Shown one piece after another: positions 1 through 6,504 of a stretch of DNA of 9,893 nucleotides (its first letter is position 1; each line of letters opens with the position of its first letter). The notes under the pieces are model-generated. The model was given only the letters and a program-made list of their open reading frames with translations. It was not told where the DNA came from and did not search any database. Source of the stretch: Oscillospiraceae bacterium (GTDB lineage: Bacteria > Bacillota_A > Clostridia > Oscillospirales > WRJC01); assembly GCA_009785015.1 (NCBI GenBank), contig WQXD01000119.1, forward strand, positions 1 through 9,893, read 5' to 3'. A program made the position numbers and the translations under genes.

Positions 1-2
1 AA

Positions 3-362
3 AAAATACCGGAAGTATTTGCAAAAGACGGCGAAAACGCTTTCCGGAAAACGGAAACCGATATATTAAAAAAATTGTGCAGCCAGAGCTCTTTGGTCAT
101 TTCCACCGGCGGAGGAATTGTAACGCGGCAAGAAAACAAAAATATCATCGGACAAAATGGGATTGTGGTTTTTTTAGACAGGAACATAGGCGAACTGCCC
201 GTATCCGGCAGGCCGCTTTCCGAACGGGAAGGGATTTTTGCCCTGGCAAAAAAACGCCTGCCTCTGTATTTGCAATGGAGCGATTATACGGCTGCGGTTT
301 GCGGCGTGGAACAAACTGCGGCTGACATATTTGAAAAATATGACGGGGGTGTATTTTTTTGA
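3..362 (+). CDS. aroK: Shikimate kinase, C-terminal part (5' end outside window)
   Basis: The reading frame is open from the window edge (first full codon at 3) to TGA at 360-362 and gives 119 residues. The usual protein is about 165-175 residues, so roughly 50 N-terminal residues with the Walker A P-loop lie upstream. Shikimate kinase phosphorylates the 3-hydroxyl of shikimate with ATP in the cytoplasmic chorismate pathway. Visible family features are the IPEVFAKDGENAFRKTE segment near the visible N-terminus (family pattern I-x-x-x-F-x-x-x-G-E-x-x-F-R-x-x-E), the STGGGIV shikimate-binding loop, the FLDR stretch and the SGRPLSERE lid region with its conserved Arg. The stop codon overlaps the aroQ start, so the two are probably translationally coupled in an aro operon. 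aroK and aroL cannot be distinguished from this fragment. Confidence 0.93.
   Translation, partial: KIPEVFAKDGENAFRKTETDILKKLCSQSSLVISTGGGIVTRQENKNIIGQNGIVVFLDRNIGELPVSGRPLSEREGIFALAKKRLPLYLQWSDYTAAVCGVEQTAADIFEKYDGGVFF
345..349 (+). promoter_or_regulatory. Shine-Dalgarno sequence supporting the aroQ TTG start
   Basis: GGGGG lies 9 nt before the TTG at 359-361, inside the end of the shikimate kinase gene. No ATG or GTG in the aroQ frame suits the family N-terminus, so this site decides the TTG start. The same G-only type of ribosome-binding site precedes fabH and fabG in this window. Confidence 0.6.
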
Positions 363-790
363 AAAAAATACTTATCATAAACGGGCCGAATATAAATATG
401 CTGGGCGTGCGCGAGCCTGAGATTTACGGAAAGCAAACTTATGCCGATTTGCTCGCTTTTATCGAAACCTGCGCAGGCGAATCCGGCGTGGAGGCGCAAT
501 GTTTCCAATCCAATTCAGAAGGCGCAATCATAGACAAAATACAGCAGGCATATAATAATTTCGAAGGGATAATAATAAATCCCGCCGCTTATACACATAC
601 CAGTATCGCCATCGCCGACGCCTTGAAATCGACCGGGATACCATCTGCCGAAGTGCATCTTTCAGATATATCAAAACGCGAGGCATACCGCCGGATTTCA
701 TATACATCGGAGGCCTGCCGGATTACCATAGCGGGAAAAGGCTTTGAAGGGTACCGGGAAGCGATTCGATTTTTGGTTTCTTTATTTTGA
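359..790 (+). CDS. aroQ: 3-dehydroquinate dehydratase, type II (AroQ)
   Basis: A 143-residue protein, the normal size for the small dodecameric class II dehydroquinase, which converts 3-dehydroquinate to 3-dehydroshikimate by anti-elimination. It opens with KILIINGPNINMLGVREPEIYG, the family signature. Expected active-site residues are present: Arg18, catalytic Tyr23, Asn74 in IIINPAAYTH, His80, catalytic His100 in AEVHLSDI, and Arg107/Arg111 in KREAYRR. The start is TTG at 359, overlapping the TGA of the upstream kinase gene, with GGGGG 9 nt upstream. Shikimate kinase and dehydroquinase act in the same pathway, separated only by shikimate dehydrogenase. The 3' end overlaps the convergent trmB by 9 bp, and I see no terminator between them. 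Confidence 0.96.
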   Translation: MKKILIINGPNINMLGVREPEIYGKQTYADLLAFIETCAGESGVEAQCFQSNSEGAIIDKIQQAYNNFEGIIINPAAYTHTSIAIADALKSTGIPSAEVHLSDISKREAYRRISYTSEACRITIAGKGFEGYREAIRFLVSLF

Positions 791-1414
791 AAATATGCTC
801 CATACAGCTTCCAGATAGCATATCGGAATATTTTGCGCCGCGAAATTTTTTTCATATTCCGTTTGTATATTTTCATCCGGATTGAAAAATTCGCTGTTGT
901 ACAAATCATATGTTTTGTTTTGCACTGCAAATCCGTTCCCTGAAAAACTTTTGACCGAAAAATCAAAAAAATCTTTGTTGTCTGTTTTCAATATGATTTG
1001 CGCTTCGGGTTTCAATATTTTTTTATATACTTCCAAAAATTTTCCGGAGGTCAGCCTTTTGTCGTGCTGGTATCTTTTGTGCCACGGATCGGAAAAATTC
1101 AGATATATCGTTGAAATTGTGCCAAATTTAAAAAAATCCGCGAGATTTTTCGCGTCGGCGATAAAATATCTCACATTCGGCAAATTTTCTCCTTTCGCTT
1201 TTTCGACCGCCGTCACAATGACGTCGGTGATTTTTTCCACGGCGATAAAATTGATTTCGGAAAATTTTTTGGCTTTAGCGCATATAAAATCCCCTTTTCC
1301 GCAGCCGATTTCCAAATGCACGGTTCGATCTTTTGCGAACATTGCTTCCCAGTCCAAAAAAGCCGCGCAGGCTTGTATTCTTTTTTCGGAATTTTTCTTT
1401 TTTCGCATCCTCAT
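782..1414 (-). CDS. trmB: tRNA (guanine-N7-)-methyltransferase (TrmB)
   Basis: A 210-residue SAM-dependent methyltransferase that makes m7G46 in the variable loop of tRNAs. The sequence shows the MRMRKKK basic N-terminus, the SAM-binding motif EIGCGKGDF (residues 35-43), an acidic Glu60 after the next strand, NFSDPWHKRYQHDKRL (106-121, the family's N-F-x-D-P-W-P-K-K-R-H-x-K-R-R-L region) and TEYEKNF (185-191, the T-x-Y-E motif). The His and Tyr inside the DPW region differ from the commonest form but the basic residues are mostly kept. The start is ATG at 1412-1414, with GGGG about 9 nt upstream on this strand. The gene lies 28 bp after the fabD stop and is probably cotranscribed with it. It converges on aroQ. 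Confidence 0.95.
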   Translation of the reverse strand: MRMRKKKNSEKRIQACAAFLDWEAMFAKDRTVHLEIGCGKGDFICAKAKKFSEINFIAVEKITDVIVTAVEKAKGENLPNVRYFIADAKNLADFFKFGTISTIYLNFSDPWHKRYQHDKRLTSGKFLEVYKKILKPEAQIILKTDNKDFFDFSVKSFSGNGFAVQNKTYDLYNSEFFNPDENIQTEYEKNFAAQNIPICYLEAVWSIFSK

Positions 1415-1442
1415 ATATTATTACCCCAATAAATTTAAATCC

Positions 1443-2396
1443 CTATTGTTTCACGTGAAACAATTGCAGGGCTTCCTCAAATGTTTGCGTATTCTGGATA
1501 TTTGTCACTGCGGCGTTTTCGAGCGTTTTTTTCGTGAAGCCCGACAGCGCGCGCCCCGCCCCGATTTCGACATATAACGTATCGCCGCCGTTATCCGACG
1601 ATATGTTTTCTATTTCGTCTCTAAATTTTACCGGGTTTGACATTTGCGCGGGTATGTAACCGAGCATAAATGATTGTAAATTTTCGCCGTAGTCAAATTC
1701 TTTTCCGGTCAGATTTGAATACAGTTTTATTTTCGGCCGGTTGAAAGTCAAAGATTTTAAGAAATCGGTCAATTCATTTTGCGCGTATTGCATCAAGCGG
1801 CTGTGATAGGCGCCCGCGACATTTAATTTTATCACGCGGATTTTATTTTCGGTGAATATATCCGCCGCTCTTTCGACTGCGGCGGTTTCGCCGCTTATTG
1901 TTATTTGGTTTTTGCAGTTGTAATTCGCGGGTATCACATATCCGTTTGTCTTTGATACGCTTTCGCATATTTCTTCGACGAATTTGTCTTCGGCCCCTAT
2001 CACGCTGTACATCGTTCCCGGTTTATAATCGCAGGCTTTTTGCATCACGTTTCCGCGTTTTGAAATCAGATCCAACGCGCTTTTGAAATCCAGCATTTCG
2101 GAAGCGGCGAACGCGGTGATTTCTCCCAGTGAAAATCCCGCTATACAATCCGGCTTTATGTTTTGTTTTTCCAATAATTTATATATCCCGTAAGATACCG
2201 CGAAGATCGCCGCTTGGGCGTTGTCCGTTTTTGACAGTTTTGCGGCGTCTTTGCATATATTATTTAAATCCATTTTCAGATGTTCGCTTGCTTTTTCAAA
2301 TACGCTTTTGAATATTTCGTATTTTTCATATAGATCGGCTCCCATTTGGGCGTACTGCGCTCCTTGCCCCGTGAATAAAAAAGCGATTTTTTTCAT
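1443..2396 (-). CDS. fabD: Malonyl-CoA:ACP transacylase (FabD)
   Basis: A 317-residue protein, close to the usual ~310. It transfers malonate from CoA to acyl carrier protein, supplying extender units for type II fatty acid synthesis. Motifs in order: FTGQGAQYAQMG (oxyanion Gln11), GFSLGE (nucleophile Ser89), Arg114 in SKRGNVMQ (carboxylate binding), ITISGE (167-170), GAYHSRLM with catalytic His198, NPVKFRDEI and EIGAGRALSGF. The nucleophile elbow reads GFSLGE instead of the commoner GHSLGE; Phe at that position occurs in some relatives and need not abolish activity. The start is ATG at 2394-2396, with GAGG about 13 nt upstream. The gene is divergent from the main fab operon rather than inside it. 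Its last six residues (LFHVKQ) and stop codon are encoded by a parS-like palindrome. Confidence 0.96.
   Translation of the reverse strand: MKKIAFLFTGQGAQYAQMGADLYEKYEIFKSVFEKASEHLKMDLNNICKDAAKLSKTDNAQAAIFAVSYGIYKLLEKQNIKPDCIAGFSLGEITAFAASEMLDFKSALDLISKRGNVMQKACDYKPGTMYSVIGAEDKFVEEICESVSKTNGYVIPANYNCKNQITISGETAAVERAADIFTENKIRVIKLNVAGAYHSRLMQYAQNELTDFLKSLTFNRPKIKLYSNLTGKEFDYGENLQSFMLGYIPAQMSNPVKFRDEIENISSDNGGDTLYVEIGAGRALSGFTKKTLENAAVTNIQNTQTFEEALQLFHVKQ
1445..1464. other. parS: parS-like centromere site (ParB/Spo0J binding)
   Basis: The 20-bp sequence ATTGTTTCACGTGAAACAAT is a perfect palindrome. Its 16-bp core at 1447-1462, TGTTTCACGTGAAACA, fits the widely conserved chromosomal parS consensus TGTTNCACGTGAAACA at every position. 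It lies within the last codons of fabD and includes one base of the stop codon. In known systems ParB binds such sites, spreads, and recruits SMC for origin segregation; parS sites cluster near oriC. That this copy is bound in vivo is inference, but a full match of this length is very unlikely by chance. Confidence 0.88.
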
Positions 2397-2433
2397 AAGT
2401 TAGTATTTACCTCGTTTTTGTGGTTTTTATATT

Positions 2434-2462
2434 ATTATACACCATATTTCACGTTTGCGCAA
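2434..2462 (-). promoter_or_regulatory. Predicted sigma-A promoter for fabD-trmB
   Basis: On the minus strand there is a perfect -10 TATAAT (plus-strand 2434-2439) and a -35 candidate TTGCGC (2457-2462) separated by exactly 17 nt. The -35 matches TTGACA at only three of six positions, in its TTG. The predicted start is near 2427, leaving a leader of about 30 nt before the fabD ATG. No experimental support is possible from sequence alone. Confidence 0.55.
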
Positions 2463-2470
2463 CAAGATTT

Positions 2471-2510
2471 TTGTTCTATTCAAAATTTGCTAATATATTT
2501 GGATTATAAT
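2471..2510 (+). promoter_or_regulatory. Predicted promoter region for the fabH-accD operon
   Basis: Two overlapping possibilities are visible. One is TTGTTC (2471-2476), 17 nt, then TATATT (2494-2499). The other is a perfect -10 TATAAT at 2505-2510 with no convincing -35. The second would start transcription near 2517 and leave about 34 nt before the ATT start of fabH. Nothing else in the 154-bp divergent gap looks better on this strand. Confidence 0.45.
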
Positions 2511-2511
2511 A

Positions 2512-2529
2512 AATTGATATACTTCAATT
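2512..2529. promoter_or_regulatory. Candidate operator: inverted repeat AATTGA-N6-TCAATT
   Basis: AATTGA (2512-2517) and TCAATT (2524-2529) form perfect 6-bp arms around TATACT. The repeat sits immediately after the -10 hexamer of the fabH promoter and overlaps the predicted start of transcription, a normal place for a repressor site. It loosely recalls the TTTGA-TCAAA arms of the fatty-acid repressor FabT, but the spacer is longer (6 versus 3), so I do not assign it to a regulator. In AT-rich DNA a repeat of this size can occur by chance. Confidence 0.3.
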
Positions 2530-2536
2530 GACAAAA

Positions 2537-2542
2537 AGGGGG
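2537..2542 (+). promoter_or_regulatory. Shine-Dalgarno sequence supporting the fabH ATT start
   Basis: AGGGGG ends 8 nt before the ATT at 2551-2553. The same type of G-rich site occurs before fabG and aroQ. Its spacing identifies ATT as the likely initiation codon, because the frame has no ATG, GTG or TTG between the upstream stop at 2515-2517 and position 2605. Confidence 0.55.
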
Positions 2543-2550
2543 CGCTCCGT

Positions 2551-3570
2551 ATTAAAATAAGTTCGGTTATACTCGGGACGGGGGCTTATCTGCCGGATTT
2601 TGTTTTGAGCAATGATTTATTCAACCAGACGGTGGAAACAAGCGACGAATGGATTTTTTCCCGGACGGGTATAAAAGAGAGGCGCATCGAGCAAAATAAA
2701 TATACCTATGAAATGGCCGGTGAAGCCTGTAAGCTCGCTTTGGATGAAGCCGGAATTCCGGCCTCTGACATAGACGCGATAATTGTCAGCACTTCCACTT
2801 CGGATTACAGTTATCCTTCGACTGCCTGCCTTGTAAACAATTATTTAAATGCGGCAAACGCCGTGTCTTTTGATATTTCGGCCGCGTGCGAGGGTTTTGT
2901 GTTCGCGCTCGATATCGCCGACGCCTATATCAAATCCGGCAAAGCGAAAAATATCCTCGTCGCTTCAGGCGACGTTTTGCACCGGATAGCCGATTATTAC
3001 GACAGGAAAAATTGCATTTTATTCGGCGACGGCGCCGGGGCAGTGGTCATATCGGCGGTTGAGCTGCCGGATAAAGAGGAGCGGGGAGTGCTTTCCGTTT
3101 ATACCGCCTGCGAATGCGACGGGCAGAAACCGTATTTTATTTACCAGCCCTCATACAAGCCCGGTTGTTTGTTTGACGAGGAGACAAAGCAGTTCAAGGG
3201 CAATGCCGAAAAAATCCACAACAGTTATATTTATCAGAACGGGCGCGAGGTTTTGCAGTTCGTTTCAAGGATTCTGCCCGGGACATTGGACGAAGTTTTG
3301 AGGAGATCCGGTAAAAATATATCGGAATTGAAATATATAATTCTGCATCAGGCAAACAAAAGGATAATCGATTATGTGATTGAAAAATATAATATAGATC
3401 CGGCCAAGGTGCCTATGACTATAGAAAAATACGGAAACACATCGAGTTCCACTTTGCCCATACTGCTGTATGAACTTAACAAAGAAAACAAATTGAACAG
3501 AGGCGATCTGATCGCTGTCGCGGGTTTCGGTTCGGGTTTCGGTTACGGCGCGGCGGTTATAAGATGGTGA
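2551..3570 (+). CDS. fabH: Beta-ketoacyl-ACP synthase III (FabH), apparent ATT start
   Basis: About 339 residues when started at ATT 2551. FabH condenses acetyl-CoA (or a branched acyl-CoA) with malonyl-ACP to begin fatty acid synthesis. The N-terminus reads KISSVILGTGAYLPDFVLSN, the conserved first strand, followed by TSDEWIFSRTGIKERR, the Cys113 nucleophile in DISAACEGF, His266 in ILHQANKR, Asn296 in EKYGNTSSSTLP and a Gly-rich end GFGSGFGYGAA. The catalytic Cys-His-Asn triad is complete. The motif after Cys is CEGF where CSGF is usual. A start at TTG 2605 would lose the first 18 residues including the core strand, so I prefer ATT with AGGGGG 8 nt upstream. It is the first gene of the operon, and fabG follows after 36 bp. 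Confidence 0.93.
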   Translation: MKISSVILGTGAYLPDFVLSNDLFNQTVETSDEWIFSRTGIKERRIEQNKYTYEMAGEACKLALDEAGIPASDIDAIIVSTSTSDYSYPSTACLVNNYLNAANAVSFDISAACEGFVFALDIADAYIKSGKAKNILVASGDVLHRIADYYDRKNCILFGDGAGAVVISAVELPDKEERGVLSVYTACECDGQKPYFIYQPSYKPGCLFDEETKQFKGNAEKIHNSYIYQNGREVLQFVSRILPGTLDEVLRRSGKNISELKYIILHQANKRIIDYVIEKYNIDPAKVPMTIEKYGNTSSSTLPILLYELNKENKLNRGDLIAVAGFGSGFGYGAAVIRW

Positions 3571-3606
3571 AACCGATATAATTTTATACAAGGGGGGTAA
3601 TTTAAC

Positions 3607-4347
3607 ATGAGCGGTAAAAAAGCGGTTTTGATAACCGGGGCAGCGGGGGGAATCGGGGCCTGTATCGCCGAAACTCTGGCCGGCGAGGGATACAATATCA
3701 TAATAACGGATATAGTTTCAGAGGACAAGGCGGAAGCCGCGGTAAACAGCTGCGCAAACAGGGGCGCGGAGGTGCTGTTTGTCCAAAGCGACGTTTCATC
3801 TTATGAATCGTGCGAAGAAGCAGTCAATAAATCCGTGGAAAAGTTCGGGGGCATATACGCCCTTGTCAACAATGCGGGGATTATACGGGATTCCCTTTTG
3901 ATGCGCATGAGCGAGCAGCAATTTGATTCGGTCATAAACATAAATTTGAAGAGCGTTTTCAATATGTCAAAACACGTTGTCACGCATATGGTCAAAGCAA
4001 AAGAAGGCAGGATAGTCAATATATCTTCGGTCGCCGGGATATACGGCAACGCGGGGCAGACAAATTATTCTTCGAGCAAAGCGGGGATAATAGGCTTTAC
4101 AAAATCGCTCGCCAAAGAAGTGGGCAGCCGCAGCATCACGGTGAACGCGGTGGCTCCCGGTTATATAGCCACAAATATGACCGCTTCGCTGCCCGAGGGG
4201 GCCGCCGAGGCCATAATGTCCCGCATATCATTAAAAACGCTCGGGGCTCCGAAGGACGTGGCAAATGCCGTATCTTTTTTGATAAGCGAAAAGGCTTCGT
4301 ATATTTCGGGCCATGTATTATCCGTAGACGGGGGTATGAGCCTATGA
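3607..4347 (+). CDS. fabG: 3-oxoacyl-ACP reductase (FabG)
   Basis: A 246-residue classical short-chain dehydrogenase/reductase of normal length, predicted to reduce 3-oxoacyl-ACP to 3-hydroxyacyl-ACP with NADPH. Features are the Rossmann cofactor motif TGAAGGIG (residues 10-17), VNNAGI (87-92), Asn113 in NINLKS, and the Ser141-Tyr154-Lys158 catalytic set in NISSVAGIYG and YSSSK, followed by PGYIATNM and the C-terminal [13 protein letters not shown] typical of FabG. SDRs are a broad family, but the position between fabH and fabF makes FabG the clear assignment. The start is ATG 3607 after a strong run of six G (GGGGGG) about 9 nt upstream. The TGA stop overlaps the fabF ATG (ATGA), suggesting translational coupling. 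No acpP gene lies between fabG and fabF. Confidence 0.96.
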   Translation: MSGKKAVLITGAAGGIGACIAETLAGEGYNIIITDIVSEDKAEAAVNSCANRGAEVLFVQSDVSSYESCEEAVNKSVEKFGGIYALVNNAGIIRDSLLMRMSEQQFDSVININLKSVFNMSKHVVTHMVKAKEGRIVNISSVAGIYGNAGQTNYSSSKAGIIGFTKSLAKEVGSRSITVNAVAPGYIATNMTASLPEGAAEAIMSRISLKTLGAPKDVANAVSFLISEKASYISGHVLSVDGGMSL

Positions 4348-5593
4348 GCGCCAGGGTCGCGGTCACGGGTATCGGGATGATAACGGCTGCGGGGAAAAAC
4401 GCCGATGAGACCTGAAAAGAGTTTTGAGCGGCGTCACTGCGATTGACGCCATCACACGATTTGATACTTCGAATTTTAAAATTTCACTCGCCGCCGAAAT
4501 AAAGGATTTCGACCCGGAACAATTCGTCGAAGAAAAAAAAGACGTCCGCCGGTTAGACAGGTATTCCCAGTACGCGCTCGCGGCGGTTCATGAAGCGGTA
4601 CTCTCTTCGGGGATTGATTTTAAAGACGATAAATTGGACAAAACGCGCATGGGGGTCATATTCGGTTCCGGAGTGGGGGGGATAGAGACTCTGGAGACGG
4701 AAATTACAAAATACGCCGAAAACAAACAAAAAGGCGCTTCTCGGGTTTCCCCTCTATATATCCCGATGCTCATTTCAAACATCGCCGCTGGCCATATATC
4801 GATAAAATACGGGCTCGAAGGGCACGGCTTCGCCCCGGTTTCGGCCTGCGCCACCAGCGCGCACGCGATCGGCGAGGCTTACCGGGCCATAAAACACGGT
4901 TACGCCGATGTGATGATCGCCGGCGGAAGCGAAGCGGCGATCACTCCGACTTCCATAGCGGGATTTCAGAATATGACCGCGATGTCGCCCGCTTCGGATA
5001 AAAACGAGGGCCTGCTCGCTTTTGACAGGCGCAGAAATGGATTTTTGATGGGCGAGGGGGCCGGGGCGCTGGTTCTGGAAAATTACGAGAGCGCGAAGGG
5101 GCGCGGCGCGTATATATACGGCGAAGTCGCCGGATATTACGCGAATTTTGACGCTTATCATATAACCGCTCCCGATCCCGCCGGAAAAGGCGCGGTCAAC
5201 GCGATTTCGGGCGCTTTGGGCGACGCGGCTGCCGACAAAAGCAAAATAGGGTATATAAACGCCCACGGAACGGGCACTATGCCAAATGACAAAACCGAAA
5301 CGCTCGCGGTAAAACGCGTATTCGGCGATTTGGCGTATGATATACCTATGTCTTCGACCAAAGGCGTGGTCGGTCATATGCTCGGCGCGGCGGGCGCGGC
5401 GGAAGCGATATTTTGTCTGAAGGCGATATCGGAGGGCCTCCTGCCGCCCACAGCCAATCTGCGCGAGAGCGACCCGGAATGCGATTTGGATTATATACCG
5501 CTTTTCGCTAGGGAATCGAAAATCGAATATGCGCTCTCCGTTTCGCTCGGTTTCGGGGCGACAAACGCGGCGCTCATTTTTAAAAGGGGATAA
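4344..5593 (+). CDS. fabF: Beta-ketoacyl-ACP synthase II (FabF), frame disrupted near the 5' end
   Basis: FabF catalyses the elongating condensation of acyl-ACP with malonyl-ACP. Translation from ATG 4344 (overlapping the fabG stop) gives [19 protein letters not shown] and then ADET before TGA at 4413-4415. The rest, from [21 protein letters not shown] onward, continues in another frame to TAA at 5591-5593. Restoring one base turns TGA into TGG (Trp) and yields the family's E-T-W-K pattern and a normal protein of about 416 residues. Catalytic residues are intact: Cys169 in VSACATSAH, His308 in [14 protein letters not shown] and His345 in [12 protein letters not shown] (numbered on the repaired protein). 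Reinitiation at TTG 4424 would lack the first strand and is unlikely to give an active enzyme. A sequence or assembly error is the simplest explanation; a real mutation cannot be excluded. Confidence 0.92.
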
Positions 5594-5600
5594 ATTTATT

Positions 5601-6029
5601 ATGTTGTTCGGCGATAAAAAAGACATTTTTGAACTCATGGACCATTTTGACAAAAGTTCGCTTTCCGAGCTGGAAATTTCTGCGGGGGCACAGTTTCATA
5701 TAAAGTTATCCAAATCATCGAAGCCGGCAAAAACCGCTGTTTTTGAAAACGACCGCAACGGCGAAAATTATGGGATTTTAGGCGACGCCGATGATTTTAA
5801 AGTCATAAAAGCTCCTTTGGTCGGCACTTTTTACCGTTCTCCTTCGCCGGATTTGGAAGCCTATGTAAAAGCGGGCGACAAAGTGACAAAGGGCATGATT
5901 TTGTGCATAATCGAGGCGATGAAAACCATGAATGAGATAGAAAGCGAATTCGAAGGCGAAGTGGCGGAAGTGCTGGTCGAAAACGAAAGTCCCGTCGAAT
6001 ACGGGCAGCCGTTGTTCAAATTGAAGTGA
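5601..6029 (+). CDS. accB: Biotin carboxyl carrier protein of acetyl-CoA carboxylase (AccB/BCCP)
   Basis: A 142-residue protein carrying the biotin that shuttles carboxyl groups between AccC and the AccA-AccD carboxyltransferase. The C-terminal biotinyl domain (about residues 67-142) holds the BCCP signature [15 protein letters not shown] and the biotinylation motif [10 protein letters not shown] with Lys108 as the attachment site. The N-terminal part has the [20 protein letters not shown] dimerisation-like segment and a short charged linker (about 37-66), shorter than the Ala/Pro-rich linkers of many BCCPs. The start at ATG 5601 lies 7 bp after the fabF stop, with AAGGGGA upstream. An in-frame extension back to 5529 would run into the fabF coding region and is not credible. 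Confidence 0.95.
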   Translation: MLFGDKKDIFELMDHFDKSSLSELEISAGAQFHIKLSKSSKPAKTAVFENDRNGENYGILGDADDFKVIKAPLVGTFYRSPSPDLEAYVKAGDKVTKGMILCIIEAMKTMNEIESEFEGEVAEVLVENESPVEYGQPLFKLK

Positions 6030-6054
6030 AATAGTGATATAAGGGATATATATT

Positions 6055-6492
6055 ATGTTGTATACCAAAGAGCAGATAAAAGAAATCATACCCCACCGCG
6101 ACCCGTTTTTGCTTTTGGATGAAATAGAAGAATTTACACCCGGAGAAAGCGTGACGGCGATCAAGTATGTCACCGGCGAAGAAGATTTTTTTAAGGGGCA
6201 TTTTCCCGATTATAAGGTGATGCCTGGAGTTTTGATTTTGGAAGCGCTCGCCCAGGCGGGGGCGTTCGTGGTTTTGAGTATGGACGAGTACAGGGGCAAA
6301 ATCGCTTTTTTCGCGGGCGCGGACGAAGTGAAGTGGAGAAAACAGGTCAAACCGGGCGACACGCTCAAACTTTGCGTCAATGTCGAAAAAATAAAATTCG
6401 GCATGGGAATCGCGGACGCGGCCGCTTACGCAGGTGAAGAGACCGCCTGCACAGCTAAGATAAAATTCGCAATACCCAAAACTCAAGGATAG
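6055..6492 (+). CDS. fabZ: 3-hydroxyacyl-ACP dehydratase (FabZ)
   Basis: A 145-residue single hot-dog domain protein, the normal FabZ size, predicted to dehydrate 3-hydroxyacyl-ACP to trans-2-enoyl-ACP. It shows IIPHRDPFLLLDEI near the N-terminus and the catalytic block FFKGHFPDYKVMPGVLILEALAQAG with His49 and Glu63; FabA has Asp at the Glu position, so this favours FabZ. The late FAGADEVKWRKQVKPGDTL stretch is also typical. The start is ATG 6055 with AAGGGA about 9 nt upstream. The gene lies 25 bp after accB and 12 bp before the membrane protease gene. Confidence 0.96.
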   Translation: MLYTKEQIKEIIPHRDPFLLLDEIEEFTPGESVTAIKYVTGEEDFFKGHFPDYKVMPGVLILEALAQAGAFVVLSMDEYRGKIAFFAGADEVKWRKQVKPGDTLKLCVNVEKIKFGMGIADAAAYAGEETACTAKIKFAIPKTQG

Positions 6493-6504
6493 AAAATTAA
6501 AATT

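Noticed and set aside
1443..1470. The palindrome at the end of fabD read as an intrinsic terminator hairpin
   Set aside because: It has no loop worth the name and no T-run on the minus strand after it, and trmB follows only 28 bp later in the same direction; the exact parS match explains it better.
882..1577. A plus-strand open frame of about 230 codons across trmB and the end of fabD
   Set aside because: It is antisense to two confident genes, has a Phe/Ser/Lys-rich product with no family features, and spans the boundary of two real genes.
2400..2415. TTAGTA near the fabD start as a FapR operator
   Set aside because: Only one half-site is present; the inverted second half of the FapR palindrome is missing.
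2461..2475. AACAA-N5-TTGTT inverted repeat between fabD and fabH
   Set aside because: Arms of five AT-rich bases are expected by chance in such DNA, and it has no clear relation to either gene start.
2605..2607. TTG as the fabH start
   Set aside because: It would remove 18 residues including the conserved first strand ILGTGAYLP, which is present in frame upstream with a well-placed ribosome-binding site.
4404..4424. Programmed frameshift in fabF, by analogy with the prfB UGA site
   Set aside because: A -1 shift would be needed, while prfB uses +1. There is no slippery heptamer or obvious downstream structure, and no FabF is known to me to be controlled this way.
5529..5600. An upstream extension of accB by 24 codons
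   Set aside because: It lies within the fabF coding region in another frame, while ATG 5601 has a proper ribosome-binding site and gives a standard BCCP N-terminus.
4775..5653. A long minus-strand open frame (about 290 codons) across fabF
   Set aside because: It is antisense to a gene with clear FabF motifs, its product is Arg-rich and low in recognisable pattern, and it has no ribosome-binding site; it is a by-product of fabF codon use.
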